Below are positions 15,733 through 25,018 of a DNA stretch of 64,000 nucleotides, piece after piece. Position numbers and translations under genes: made by a program. Source of the stretch: Saccharomonospora sp. NB11 (GTDB lineage Bacteria > Actinomycetota > Actinomycetes > Mycobacteriales > Pseudonocardiaceae); the NCBI RefSeq assembly GCF_015910535.1, contig NZ_JACBJG010000004.1:1-64000 (forward strand). Reading direction: 5' to 3'. The notes beneath the pieces are model-generated. The model searched no databases. It was not told where the DNA came from and saw only the letters and a program-made list of their open reading frames with translations. Every line of letters starts with the position of its first letter. Position 1 is the first letter of the stretch.

Positions 15733-15778
15733 ATGAGGAAGGGGGCGGCACCCGATTCGGTGCCGCCCCCTTCCTCAT
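15733..15778. terminator. Strong bidirectional terminator
   Basis: A perfect 20-bp stem: 15733-15752 pairs with 15759-15778 around the 6-base loop CGATTC. The outer arms are rich in A on one side and T on the other (atgaggaa/ttcctcat), so it can work in both directions for the convergent SGNH and SPFH genes. Confidence 0.9.
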
Positions 15779-15788
15779 GGTCGGAGTG

Positions 15789-17171
15789 TCATTGCCGTCC
15801 GAAGGGCGGGCCCTGCGGCGGCATCTGCCCGCCGTGCGGGGGCGGGTAGTGCCCCTGCTGGGGGTTGCCGAAGGGAGGCTGCTGCGGGGGCTGTTGCGGC
15901 TGCGGGAGCTGCGGCGGTGCTGCCGGGGGCGTGGCCTGCGGCGGCGCGGGCGGCGGGACGGACTGGGTCGACTCGTCCTGCTCGGCGTTCGACGGCTCGT
16001 CCTGCTGGCGGGTGCCCTTGAGGGCGGACGCCGCCGGGGACGGTGGTGTGCCGCCGGGGGTGTTCAGGGGGCTGGGCACCTCCTGGCGGGCGACCTTCTC
16101 GGCTTCGCGGACCGCTTCGGCCACCTTGGGGTCGGTGGAGGTGTCGAACCAGGCCGACACCTCGTCGTCGTCCATCGTCGGGGACGGGGTGTCCTCGGCG
16201 GGCGGCTCGTAGCGGAAGACACCGTCGTCGCCCTTCGCGCCGAACTGGCGGGCGAACCCTTCGAGTGCCTTGCCGAAGTCGCTGGGCACGAGCCACACCT
16301 TGTTCGCGTCGCCCTGCGCCATCTGCGGGAGGGTCTGCAGGTACTGGTAGGCGAGCGCTTCCGGGGTGGGCTTGCTGGCCTTGATGGCGGCGAAGACCTT
16401 CTCGATGGCCTTGGCCTGGCCCTGTGCCTGCAGGTAGCGGGCGGCGCGTTCACCCTGGGCGCGGAGGATGCGGGACTGCCGTTCGGCCTCGGCCGACAGG
16501 ATGGCGGCCTGCTTGGAACCTTCGGCCGAGAGGATCTGGCTCTGCTTCTGTCCTTCGGCGGTCTTGATGGCGGCTTCCCGCTCACCTTCGGCGGTGAGGA
16601 TCATGGCGCGCTTCTCGCGGTCGGCGCGCATCTGCTTCTCCATCGAGTCCTGGATGGAGGGCGGCGGGTCGATGGCCTTGAGTTCCACGCGCGCGACGCG
16701 GATGCCCCATCGGCCGGTGGCTTCGTCGAGCACGCCGCGGAGCTGGTTGTTGATCTGGTCGCGCGAGGTGAGCGCGTCCTCCAGGGACATGCCACCGACG
16801 AGGTTGCGCAGCGTGGTGGTGGTGAGCTGCTCGACACCGACGATGTAGTTCGAGATCTCGTACACGGCCGCGCGGGAGTCGGTGACCTGGAAGTAGACGA
16901 CCGTGTCGATCGAGACGGTCAGGTTGTCCTGGGTGATCACCGGTTGCGGCGGGAACGAGACGACCTGTTCGCGGAGGTCGACGCGGGCGCGCACCTTGTC
17001 CAGGAAGGGCACCAGGAAGTTCAGTCCCGGTCCGGCCACTGTGCGGAACCGGCCGAGTCTTTCGATGACCGCCGACTGTGCTTGTGGGACCACCATCAAC
17101 GACTTCGCGATCGTGATGATCACGAACAGGGCGATGATGGCGACCACGATCCATGTTGTCGCGTCTTCCAC
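15789..17171 (-). CDS. SPFH/stomatin-like membrane protein
   Basis: 460 residues. One N-terminal membrane helix (WIVVAIIALFVIITIAKSL) is followed by the band-7 domain (about 25-200, VVPQAQSAVIERLGRF, GPGLNFLVPFLDKV), a long Ala/Glu coiled coil (about 195-290) and a Pro/Gln-rich disordered tail from about 380. Such proteins form oligomeric cages in the membrane and may organise microdomains. The GTG start has AGGAGAGGG upstream. NfeD lies 50 bases upstream, the usual partner. Confidence 0.9.
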   Translation of the reverse strand: MEDATTWIVVAIIALFVIITIAKSLMVVPQAQSAVIERLGRFRTVAGPGLNFLVPFLDKVRARVDLREQVVSFPPQPVITQDNLTVSIDTVVYFQVTDSRAAVYEISNYIVGVEQLTTTTLRNLVGGMSLEDALTSRDQINNQLRGVLDEATGRWGIRVARVELKAIDPPPSIQDSMEKQMRADREKRAMILTAEGEREAAIKTAEGQKQSQILSAEGSKQAAILSAEAERQSRILRAQGERAARYLQAQGQAKAIEKVFAAIKASKPTPEALAYQYLQTLPQMAQGDANKVWLVPSDFGKALEGFARQFGAKGDDGVFRYEPPAEDTPSPTMDDDEVSAWFDTSTDPKVAEAVREAEKVARQEVPSPLNTPGGTPPSPAASALKGTRQQDEPSNAEQDESTQSVPPPAPPQATPPAAPPQLPQPQQPPQQPPFGNPQQGHYPPPHGGQMPPQGPPFGRQ

Positions 17172-17221
17172 GACCCTCTCCTAACTGCTGCCGTTCTTCG
17201 TGGACACCGCGCGGGGCGGTG

Positions 17222-17653
17222 TCAGGGTGAGGTCGAGACGACGGCGGTCGCGCCGGCGATCTCGACGACGGTGACCGTCGTGCCGGGCGGGATGACGTCC
17301 GTGTCGGTCAGGCTGCGTGCCGACCACACCTCACCGGCGAGTTTGACTTGTCCGCCGGAGCCGTCCACCGTGGAGACGGTCACGGCGGTGGTGCCGAGCA
17401 GGGCGTCGGTGTGCATGGGCACGTTCGTCCCGCTCAACAGCTTGCGCTTCAGCGCGGGTCGGGCCAAGACGATGAGCCCGGCGGACGACACAGCGAACAC
17501 GAGCACGTCGATGATCGGGTTGCCGGTCAACGCCGCCGAGGCGGCTCCGGCGAGCGCCCCGAGGCCGAGCATCACGAGGACGAAGTCCCCGGAGAGTACT
17601 TCGGCGACGACGAGGACGAGCCCGACGATGAGCCAGATGATGGCCGCTGTCAT
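17222..17653 (-). CDS. NfeD-family protein
   Basis: 143 residues: two or three N-terminal membrane helices (IIWLIVGLVLVVAEVLSG and VLVMLGLGALAGAASAAL, then VLVFAVSSAGLIVLARP) and a C-terminal OB-fold (about 80-140, LLGTTAVTVSTVDGSGGQVKLAGEVWSARS). It is the short NfeD type without the protease domain. It is the first gene of a two-gene operon with the SPFH protein and is thought to stabilise it. Confidence 0.88.
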   Translation of the reverse strand: MTAAIIWLIVGLVLVVAEVLSGDFVLVMLGLGALAGAASAALTGNPIIDVLVFAVSSAGLIVLARPALKRKLLSGTNVPMHTDALLGTTAVTVSTVDGSGGQVKLAGEVWSARSLTDTDVIPPGTTVTVVEIAGATAVVSTSP

Positions 17654-17740
17654 GGGGTCATGCTCCCAGATCCCCGATCAGGGCACCGACCGGTGGCCGT
17701 GCCGTTTTCCAGCCGTTATGTTCCGTTGCTTGCGAGGTCG

Positions 17741-18541
17741 TCATTCGGTGACGAAGTCGATGAGGCGTTCGACGGCGCCGAGCAGTGGGGTTTCGAGGTC
17801 TCGGAAGCTGTGGACGCCGGCGAGGACGCGGCGCCAGCCGTCGCTCGGTTCGCCCCAGCCGAGGGCCGCGCACACCCCGCTCTTCCAGTCGGTGCCCTTG
17901 GGGACGACCGGCCAGGCGGGGATGCCGACGCTGGCGGGTTTGACCGCCTGCCACACGTCGACGTAGGGGTGGCCGGTGACGAGCACGTGTTCGTGGTGGA
18001 TCGTCGAGACGAGGCGGGCTTCCTTGCTGCCGTCCACGAGGTGGTCGACGAGCACGCCGAGGCGTCGGCCGGGGCCGGGGTCGAAGTCGGCGATGCGGTC
18101 GGCGAGGGTGTCCACGCCGTCGAGGGGTTCCACGACGACGCCCTCGACGCGCAGGTCGTGGCCCCAGACGCGTTCGACGAGTTCGGCGTCGTGCAGGCCC
18201 TCGACCCAGATGCGGGAGCCGCGGGCGACGCGGGCGCGGAGCCCGTCGACGCGCACGGAACCCGACGCCGACCGCGACGGCGTGCGGGGGTGTTGCGGTC
18301 GGGGTGGGACGAGGGTGACGGGGCGGCCGTCGAGCAGGAATCCGGCGGGCGCGAACGGGAACACCCGGTGTCGGCCGTGGCGGTCCTCCAGCACGACCCC
18401 GTCGGGTTCGCAGCGCACGACCGCGCCGCAGAACCCGCCCGCGGCGTCCTCCACGACCAGCCCGTTCTCGGCGGGTACCTGCGGGATCTGCCGCGTGCGG
18501 CGGGGTGTGGCCAACACGTCGTCATAGGAATGGGAACGCAC
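17741..18541 (-). CDS. DUF3097 family protein
   Basis: 266 residues of a family confined to actinobacteria and without known function. Recognisable blocks are ENGLVVEDAAGGFCGAVV, WVEGLHDAELVERVWG, VLVDHLVDGSKEARL and VLVTGHPYVDVWQAVKP; the middle part resembles a Toprim-like nucleotide site, which is an inference. The GTG at 18541 is preferred because TACGGT ends 7 bases upstream (leaderless pattern); the open frame upstream is Arg/Pro-rich and non-coding. Confidence 0.85.
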   Translation of the reverse strand: MRSHSYDDVLATPRRTRQIPQVPAENGLVVEDAAGGFCGAVVRCEPDGVVLEDRHGRHRVFPFAPAGFLLDGRPVTLVPPRPQHPRTPSRSASGSVRVDGLRARVARGSRIWVEGLHDAELVERVWGHDLRVEGVVVEPLDGVDTLADRIADFDPGPGRRLGVLVDHLVDGSKEARLVSTIHHEHVLVTGHPYVDVWQAVKPASVGIPAWPVVPKGTDWKSGVCAALGWGEPSDGWRRVLAGVHSFRDLETPLLGAVERLIDFVTE

Positions 18542-18630
18542 GGCCGTGACCGTAGCCGCAGGTCGCTTCTCCCCCGCGATGCCACGCCGGTGCGGCGCCG
18601 GTCCCCCGGGCGTGCCGTGGCCGGGTGTGG

Positions 18631-19434
18631 TCAGAACAGTGGCCAGGGCAGCGCGCGCCAGTCCTCGCCGGGTGCGGGGAACGTGCCGTCGGCGAGCAGC
18701 GCGTCGCAGCGGTCGCGGAGCGCGCGGATTTCGTCGGTGGTGAGGTGCTCGGCGAGGGTGGAGCCGAGGTCGTGGTCGAGGTCGAAGCGGAGTTTGTCGA
18801 GTTTGCCGATCACGTCGTCGGGCAGGGGTTGGCCGATCCAGCCCCACAGCACGGTGCGCAGTTTCGGGTCGGTGTGCAGGCAGATGCCGTGGTCGATGCC
18901 GTAGACGCGGCCGTCGGCGCCGTGCAGGACGTGTCCGCCCTTGCGGTCGGTGTTGTTGACGACGACGTCGAGGGCGGCGAGTTCCCGCACGCCCGGGTGG
19001 TCGGCGTGGGCGAGGACGGCGGGGCGGCCGTCGGCGTCGTGGGCGTGGAGGACGACCCGCCAGTCGTCGGGGACCTCGTCAGCGGGGCAGACGTCGACGA
19101 GGTCGGTGTCGGCGGTCTCGATCCAGAGCTGCACCATGCCCTCACCGAAGGGGCCGTCACGCAGGACCGTCGGGGGCACGTCGCCCAGGCCGCAGGCCGC
19201 GGAGATCAGGTAGGTGGCGACCTCCCGGCCCGCGAGGGTGCCGTCGGGGAAGTCCCACAGGGGCCGCTCCCCCGACACCGGCTTGTAGACGGCGTTGGCG
19301 GTGACCCCGTCGAGGGTCACGGCGCAGAAGAGGGTGAGGTTCGAGGCGTCGACGAGCCGGCCTTCGACGTCGAGGGTGCCGCGGGTGAGCAGTTCGGTGG
19401 CCGCGGGATCGGTCGCTTCCACGTGGTGCGCCAC
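18631..19434 (-). CDS. SCO1664-family protein (PI3/4-kinase-like fold)
   Basis: 267 residues. AVYKPVSGERPLWDFPDGTLAGREVATYLIS is the conserved ATP-lysine region of this family, LDVVVNNTDRKGGHVL the catalytic loop and GIDHGICLH the metal loop, arranged as in phosphatidylinositol kinases. Its biochemical role is not established. Seven bases separate it from DUF3090 upstream on the same strand. In other actinobacteria this pair sits beside mshC of mycothiol synthesis, which is not in the window. Confidence 0.88.
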   Translation of the reverse strand: MAHHVEATDPAATELLTRGTLDVEGRLVDASNLTLFCAVTLDGVTANAVYKPVSGERPLWDFPDGTLAGREVATYLISAACGLGDVPPTVLRDGPFGEGMVQLWIETADTDLVDVCPADEVPDDWRVVLHAHDADGRPAVLAHADHPGVRELAALDVVVNNTDRKGGHVLHGADGRVYGIDHGICLHTDPKLRTVLWGWIGQPLPDDVIGKLDKLRFDLDHDLGSTLAEHLTTDEIRALRDRCDALLADGTFPAPGEDWRALPWPLF

Positions 19435-19441
19435 CGTGTGG

Positions 19442-20020
19442 TCAGTCCTCGTCGGAGAGTTCGGTGTTGCGCCGGTAGCCGTTCTGCCTCGGGCAGATGT
19501 GTCCGGTGGGGTCGAGTGGTTCCCCGCAGAGCGGGCACGGTTTGCGGCCTGCCTTGACGACCCGGTCGGCGCGGGTGGCGAAGGCGCGCGCGGCGGCGGG
19601 CGTGAGGAACACGCGCACCGCGTCGGGGCCTTCCTCGGTGTCGTCGAGCACGACCGCCTCGTCGATCTCGGTCTCGGTGATCGCGAGGAGTTCGATCACC
19701 ACCGCCTTGCTCTCGGCGTCCCAGCCGAGCCCCATGGTGCCGACACGGAACTCCTCCTCGACGGGGACGTCGAGTGGGTCGTTGTCGATCAGGTCGTCGG
19801 GGACGTCGTCCGGGACGTCGGCGCCGAACCGGGTGGCGATCTCGTCGAGCAGCGACGCGAGTCGTTCGGCGAGGACCTCGACCTGCTGCTTCTCGATCGT
19901 GACGCTGATCGTGCGCGTGTCCTCACGCGCTTGCAGGTAGAAGGTGCGATCGCCGGGTTGCCCGACGGTGCCCGCGACGAAGCGGTCGGGTTGACGGAAG
20001 ACGTGGATGACACGAGCCAT
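19442..20020 (-). CDS. DUF3090 family protein
   Basis: 192 residues. VIHVFRQPDRFVAGTVGQPGDRTFYLQARE opens the protein, and two CxxC-type knuckles near the end (CPLCGEPLDPTGHICPRQNG) probably bind zinc. The family is actinobacterial and of unknown function. GGAGGTGCC directly before the ATG fixes the start at 20020; TAGGGT 12 bases upstream could be the -10. It is transcribed with the SCO1664 gene. Confidence 0.9.
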   Translation of the reverse strand: MARVIHVFRQPDRFVAGTVGQPGDRTFYLQAREDTRTISVTIEKQQVEVLAERLASLLDEIATRFGADVPDDVPDDLIDNDPLDVPVEEEFRVGTMGLGWDAESKAVVIELLAITETEIDEAVVLDDTEEGPDAVRVFLTPAAARAFATRADRVVKAGRKPCPLCGEPLDPTGHICPRQNGYRRNTELSDED

Positions 20021-20103
20021 GGCACCTCCGACCCTATGCCAACTCCCACGATCGAGCGCGTTCGGGGGCTGGAGTCTCACGCAAGATCTTCTAGGCTGGC
20101 GCA

Positions 20104-22041
20104 ATGCCTTCACTCGCACCCTACGGCAGCTGGACATCCCCGATCACCGCTCACGACGTCGCCGCGGCCGGTGTCACCCCGCAATGGGTGGACGTCGTGG
20201 ACGACGCGGTGTGGTGGGCCGAGGCGCGGCCTGCGGAGAACGGGCGGGTGGCGTTGATGCGGTGGGTCGGCGGGGCCGTCGAGGAGGTGCTGCCCGCGCC
20301 GTGGAACGCACGCAATCGCGTTCACGAGTACGGCGGGCGCCCGTGGTTGGCGGTCGGTGACCAGGTGGTGTTCACGCACTGGGACGACCAGCGCGTCTAC
20401 GCGCGCGACCTGCGCGACGGCACGATCACACCGCTCACCCCGGAACCGGAACGCCCGCAAGGGGTGCGGTTCGCCGATCTGCGGCCGGGGCTTGCAGGCG
20501 AGTTGTGGGCGGTGCGGGAGCGGGTGACCGGTGCCGGTCGCACCGACGTGCAGCGGGATTTGGTGGCGGTGTCGCTGTCGGGTGGGCAGCCGCGCGTGTT
20601 GGCCGCCTCTCACCACTTCCTCACCGCGCCGCAGTTGTCCCCCGACGGTCGTCGTGCCGCGTGGTTGGGGTGGGAGCATCCCGCGATGCCGTGGGATGAG
20701 ACGTCGTTGTGCGTGGCCGATGTCGCGGCCGACGGCACGTTCGGCCCGCATCGGGTGGTGGCCGGTGGTGACGGGACGTCGGTGTGTCAGGTCGAGTGGG
20801 ACGGTCCGGACGCGTTGCTCGCGCTCGCCGACCCGGACGGCTGGTGGGTGCCCCATCGCGTGGTCCTCGACGGGGAGCGCGTGTCGACGACGCCGTTGAC
20901 GACGGTGGAGGAGGAAATGGGTGGCCCCCTGTGGAAGCTGGGGTCGCGCTGGCTGACCGCCCTCGGCGGAGGGCGGCACGCCGTGTTGTTCTCGCACGGG
21001 CTGGCGGTGTTCGACGAGGCGACCGGGTCGCTCACGCCGGTGGCGGAGGAGCTGACGTCGTGGACGCCGACGCTGGCGCGGCACGGCGACGCCGTGGTGG
21101 GCGTGGCGGCCGGGCCTCGGCGTGGGGTGTCGGTGGTGCGGGTCGACCTGCGGGACGGTGCGATCTCCGACCTGACCGATCCGCCGCCCGCGCCGCCCGC
21201 GGAGTACCTGCCCGTGCCGGAGGTGCGGACGTTCCCGGCCGAGGACGGCAGTCTGATCCCGGCCTACGTGTACCCGCCGACCAATCCCGACTTCGTGGGG
21301 CTCGACGGGGAGAAACCGCCGTTCGTGGTGCACGCGCACGGTGGTCCCACCGGCCGTAACCACGCGGTGCTCGACCTCGACTTCGCGTACTTCACCAGCC
21401 GCGGGATCGGTGTGGTGGCGGTGGACTACGGCGGTTCCACCGGCTACGGTCGCCGCTACCGCGAGCGGTTACGGGGTCAGTGGGGGGTGGTCGACGTGGC
21501 CGACTGCGCGACCGTGGCGCAGGCACTCGTCGACGACGGTGTGGCCGATCCCGAGCGGTTGGCGATCCGGGGAGGCAGCGCGGGTGGTTTCACCGCCGCG
21601 GCCTCCATCACCACGGTGCGCACCTACCGGGCGGCCACGGCGAAGTACCCGATCCTGGACCTGCTGCCGTGGAGCAGCGGTGGTGGGGAGACCCACGACT
21701 TCGAGTCGCGTTACGCCGAGGGGCTCGTCGGGCCGTTGCCGGACGTCGACGGCCGGTACACGCACCGCTCCCCCGTGCACAATCTGGACTCGTTGGCCGG
21801 TCCGGTGCTGCTGTTGCAAGGGTTGGAGGACGAGATCTGCCCGCCCGAGCAGGCGGAACGGTTCGTCACGGCGCTCCGGGGCAGCGGTGTCCCGCACGCG
21901 CTGGTGACGTTCGACGGTGAGCAGCACGGGTTCCGGAAGGCGGAGACGATCGTCGCGGCACTGAACGCCGAACTGGCGTTCTACGGAGAGGTGTTCGGCT
22001 TCGCCGTCCCGGAGGTGCCGCCGGTGCAACTACAGAGGTGA
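20104..22041 (+). CDS. S9-family prolyl oligopeptidase-like peptidase
   Basis: 645 residues: an N-terminal beta-propeller (about 1-370) and a C-terminal alpha/beta hydrolase. The triad is Ser492 in GGSAGGF, Asp576 in LEDEICPP and His608 in EQHGFRK. No signal peptide, so it cleaves peptides or acyl-peptides in the cytosol. TAGGCT at 20092-20097 ends 6 bases before the ATG, the leaderless pattern. It probably heads an operon with the LD-carboxypeptidase, 24 bases downstream. Confidence 0.92.
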   Translation: MPSLAPYGSWTSPITAHDVAAAGVTPQWVDVVDDAVWWAEARPAENGRVALMRWVGGAVEEVLPAPWNARNRVHEYGGRPWLAVGDQVVFTHWDDQRVYARDLRDGTITPLTPEPERPQGVRFADLRPGLAGELWAVRERVTGAGRTDVQRDLVAVSLSGGQPRVLAASHHFLTAPQLSPDGRRAAWLGWEHPAMPWDETSLCVADVAADGTFGPHRVVAGGDGTSVCQVEWDGPDALLALADPDGWWVPHRVVLDGERVSTTPLTTVEEEMGGPLWKLGSRWLTALGGGRHAVLFSHGLAVFDEATGSLTPVAEELTSWTPTLARHGDAVVGVAAGPRRGVSVVRVDLRDGAISDLTDPPPAPPAEYLPVPEVRTFPAEDGSLIPAYVYPPTNPDFVGLDGEKPPFVVHAHGGPTGRNHAVLDLDFAYFTSRGIGVVAVDYGGSTGYGRRYRERLRGQWGVVDVADCATVAQALVDDGVADPERLAIRGGSAGGFTAAASITTVRTYRAATAKYPILDLLPWSSGGGETHDFESRYAEGLVGPLPDVDGRYTHRSPVHNLDSLAGPVLLLQGLEDEICPPEQAERFVTALRGSGVPHALVTFDGEQHGFRKAETIVAALNAELAFYGEVFGFAVPEVPPVQLQR

Positions 22042-22065
22042 CGAAAACGACAGGGGGAGGTGACC

Positions 22066-23004
22066 GTGCCCGCTCACGTACGCAGGGTACGGCCCGGTGA
22101 CACAGTGGCTCTGGTGGCGTGCTCGGGTCCGGTGGACGCCGACTCGCTGGACGCCGGGGTCGAGGTGCTGGAGTCCTGGGGACTGCGGGTGCGACTCGGG
22201 GGCAGTGTCCGCGCCCAGCATCCTCGATTGGGGTATCTCGCGGGGACCGACGTCGAACGCGCTCGCGACTTCGAGCAGGCCTGGCTGGACCCGGAGGTCG
22301 CGGCGGTGATCTCCGCGCGCGGCGGTTACGGCAGTCAACGCATGCTCGACCTGGTGGACTGGGAGGCCGTGCGGCGTGCCCCCGAGACGGCGTTCGTGGG
22401 GTCGAGCGACGTCACCGCGGTGCACGCGGCGGTGGCCGCGCACGTCGGGACGCCGACCGTGTTGGCGCCGATGCCCGCGATGGCCTACTTCGACGCGGTG
22501 GCGGCGGAGCATCTGCGGTCGGCGTTGTTCGAGCCGCAGACGCCTCGCCGTCTGCCCAGTCCGCGCGCGGAGACGATGCGGGGCGGGCGGGCCCGAGGGC
22601 CGCTCGTCGGGGGCAACCTCAGTGTCCTCGCCGCGAGTGTCGGTGGTCCCGAGTTCCGGCCCGCGCGTGGCGCGGTCGTGGTGCTGGAGGACGTCGACGA
22701 GGAGCCTCATCGGATCGACCGGATGCTCACCCAACTGTTGCGGGCCGGGTGGTTCGAAGGGGTCGTGGGGCTGGCGTTGGGGTCGTGGACCGACTGCGGC
22801 ACCGACTGTGCGGTGGTGCGCGACGTGCTGTGGGATCGGTTGGAGCCGCTGGGGGTGCCGATGGTGTGGCGCATGAATGTGGGACACCATCCCGGTGCGT
22901 TGGCGTTGCCGCTGGGGGTGCCGGTGGAGCTGGACGCCGACACGGGCACCCTCACTGTCGTCCCGGACCTCGGGTGCCCGGCCGAGGTGGTGGAGTCGAC
23001 CTAG
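22066..23004 (+). CDS. LD-carboxypeptidase (S66 family)
   Basis: 312 residues. PGDTVALVACSGPVD starts the N-terminal domain; the nucleophile is Ser114 in GSSD, and the Glu and His partners are in EDVDEEPHRIDRM and GHHPG. The enzyme removes the terminal D-alanine from recycled murein tetrapeptides in the cytosol. Two in-frame GTGs compete; GGGGGAGG ends at 22060, overlapping the first GTG and leaving 5 bases to the second at 22066, so the latter is chosen. Confidence 0.9.
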   Translation: MPAHVRRVRPGDTVALVACSGPVDADSLDAGVEVLESWGLRVRLGGSVRAQHPRLGYLAGTDVERARDFEQAWLDPEVAAVISARGGYGSQRMLDLVDWEAVRRAPETAFVGSSDVTAVHAAVAAHVGTPTVLAPMPAMAYFDAVAAEHLRSALFEPQTPRRLPSPRAETMRGGRARGPLVGGNLSVLAASVGGPEFRPARGAVVVLEDVDEEPHRIDRMLTQLLRAGWFEGVVGLALGSWTDCGTDCAVVRDVLWDRLEPLGVPMVWRMNVGHHPGALALPLGVPVELDADTGTLTVVPDLGCPAEVVEST

Positions 23005-23014
23005 GCTCACGCCC

Positions 23015-23443
23015 ATGCGGATGGAGGCGGCGACGGCGCGGCGGCTGTTCACGGCGGCACGGGTGGCGCGGTTGGCGACCGCGGACGCCCAGGGCGTTCC
23101 GCACCTGGTTCCCGTGACGTTCGCGGTGGTCGGCGACGACGTGGTGTGGGCGGTGGACGCGAAACCGAAGTCCACCACGGCGTTGCGCCGGTTACGCAAC
23201 ATCGCGGCGCAACCGGCGGTGTCGCTGCTGGTGGACCACTACGCCGAGGACTGGTCGACGTTGTGGTGGGTGCGCGTGGACGGGCACGCGACGGTCGGGA
23301 CCCCGGAAACGGACGGCGCGGCGGTGGCTGCGCTCGTGGCGAAGTACCCGCAGTACCGGTCCACCGCGCCCGGTGGACCGGTCGTTCGCGTGCGGATCAG
23401 GCGGTGGAGCGGCTGGTCGGCGACGACTCCCCCGCCGTCGTAG
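23015..23443 (+). CDS. PPOX-class F420-dependent oxidoreductase
   Basis: 142 residues of the split beta-barrel flavin-reductase fold (RRLFTAARVARLATADAQGVPHLVPVTFAV, KPKSTTALRRLRNI, HYAEDWSTLWWVRVDGHA), most like the Rv0121 group of F420-binding proteins. TAGGCT at 23002-23007 ends 7 bases before the ATG (leaderless), just inside the gap behind the LD-carboxypeptidase. Its last 47 bases overlap the 3' end of the convergent mannosyltransferase gene. Confidence 0.85.
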   Translation: MRMEAATARRLFTAARVARLATADAQGVPHLVPVTFAVVGDDVVWAVDAKPKSTTALRRLRNIAAQPAVSLLVDHYAEDWSTLWWVRVDGHATVGTPETDGAAVAALVAKYPQYRSTAPGGPVVRVRIRRWSGWSATTPPPS

Positions 23444-25004
23444 CGAGGGGGGTCTCGGGGTCGGGTTCCCGCTTCCACACTCCGATGAGGCCGAGCGGGT
23501 CGGCCTTCAGCAGCGACGCCGCACCGTAGAGGCTCGCGGCGATCACGCCGATGATGAACCACCAGTCGTAGAGGCTCTGCTCACCGGTCGGGTAGTACAC
23601 CAGCACGAGGAACATCGACACGGCCACCATGCCGGCGAGGTGCACCCGCCGCCACGGGAACGCCGACAGGATCACGAAGCCCCAGGTCAGGTACCACGGC
23701 AACGTCGGGGGCGCGAAGATCGCCACCGCGAGCAGGGTGATGCCCATGCGCATGATGGCCTCCCGGCCACCGTGGCGGGCCTTCCACCACTGCCACACCA
23801 TGACGGCGATGAGCGCGAGCCACGCCGCGCCGCGCGCCACGGTGACGAACGGGGACGAGGGCACGTCCACGACGAGGTTGACGAGGGTGTGCGCGATCTC
23901 GCCGAGTCCGGTCGGGAAGTTCAACCAGTTCGCGATGAGCTGCGGCGCCTGCAGGCCGGTGACCCAGCCCAGGTTGAACGAGCCGAGCGACACCCACGTC
24001 CCGAGGGTGAACACCGCGCCGAAGATCGCCAGGGACGGGGTGACGGCCTTGACGAAGCGGCGGAACAGGCTTTCCTCGTGCGGCAGGTGGTTGGCCCACA
24101 CCCACACCAGGAACGGCAACGCCACCGCCGCGGTCGGCTTGATCAGCATGCCCACGGTGACGAGCACGATCGACAGGGCGTGCTTGCGTTCCAGCGCGGC
24201 CCACACGCCGATGGTGAGGAAGCCGAGCATGAGCAGGTCGTTGTGCGGGCCGCCGACGAGGTGGATGACCATCATCGGGCTGGCCACGGTCAACCACATG
24301 GTCACCGGCAGTCGACCACCGAGGTGGCGCACGAGCTTCGGCAGCGACCACAGCAGACCGGCCAGGCCGACCAGCATGATCACGCGCGTGAGGATGACCC
24401 CGGCGATGATGTTGTTGCCGGTGAGGGCGACGGTGTGTTCGGCCACCATCAGATACAGCGGCCCATACGGCGCCGGGGTGGTCTGCCACAACCAGTGCAC
24501 GTTCTGCACGACGTCCGGCAGGACGTCGAGCGCGGCGGGACCGTAGTCGTACGGGTCCAGACCGTGCAGCAGCTGGGCGCCCTGCCCGAGGTAGGAGAAC
24601 ACGTCGCGGGTGAACAGCGGCGGCGCGATCAGCAGCGGCGCCATCCACGCGAACGCGGCGACGAGGATCGGCCTGGTGCCGATCCGGCCGGCGAGCGCGT
24701 AGCGCCCCAACCGGACCCAGGCCCACACGACGAGCCCGAATCCGACGTACAACACTGCGGTCGACAGGGCGTGCCCGTGGCCGTACCGCATCCACGACAG
24801 GGGTCCGGTGCCGATGACGGGGTCACGGACGAGGATGCCTCCTGCGCCCAGTGACGCGAGCATCAGCACCACGCTGCCGATGACACCCATCGTGATGGTG
24901 CGGTACGGGAACGGTGACGTCTCCCCGGCACGGGGGTCCCGTGCTCCTGCGGTCTCCTCCGCGGGCGTCTCGGCGCTCGGCGCGGAATCGGTGGTGGTGG
25001 CCAT
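23397..25004 (-). CDS. mptB: Polyprenol-phosphomannose-dependent alpha-1,6-mannosyltransferase, MptB-like
   Basis: 535 residues with about 12 membrane helices and the GT-C active-site loop LFTRDVFSYLGQGAQLLHGLDPYDYGPA after the second or third helix. MptB adds the first alpha-1,6-mannoses of the lipomannan backbone on the outer face of the membrane. The ATG at 25004 is chosen; the frame remains open upstream but loses family similarity. It starts only 14 bases after the ABC ATPase stop on the same strand, so some transcripts may continue from the importer operon. Confidence 0.85.
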   Translation of the reverse strand: MATTTDSAPSAETPAEETAGARDPRAGETSPFPYRTITMGVIGSVVLMLASLGAGGILVRDPVIGTGPLSWMRYGHGHALSTAVLYVGFGLVVWAWVRLGRYALAGRIGTRPILVAAFAWMAPLLIAPPLFTRDVFSYLGQGAQLLHGLDPYDYGPAALDVLPDVVQNVHWLWQTTPAPYGPLYLMVAEHTVALTGNNIIAGVILTRVIMLVGLAGLLWSLPKLVRHLGGRLPVTMWLTVASPMMVIHLVGGPHNDLLMLGFLTIGVWAALERKHALSIVLVTVGMLIKPTAAVALPFLVWVWANHLPHEESLFRRFVKAVTPSLAIFGAVFTLGTWVSLGSFNLGWVTGLQAPQLIANWLNFPTGLGEIAHTLVNLVVDVPSSPFVTVARGAAWLALIAVMVWQWWKARHGGREAIMRMGITLLAVAIFAPPTLPWYLTWGFVILSAFPWRRVHLAGMVAVSMFLVLVYYPTGEQSLYDWWFIIGVIAASLYGAASLLKADPLGLIGVWKREPDPETPLATTAGESSPTSRSTA

Positions 25005-25018
25005 ACTGCGTTCTGAGG

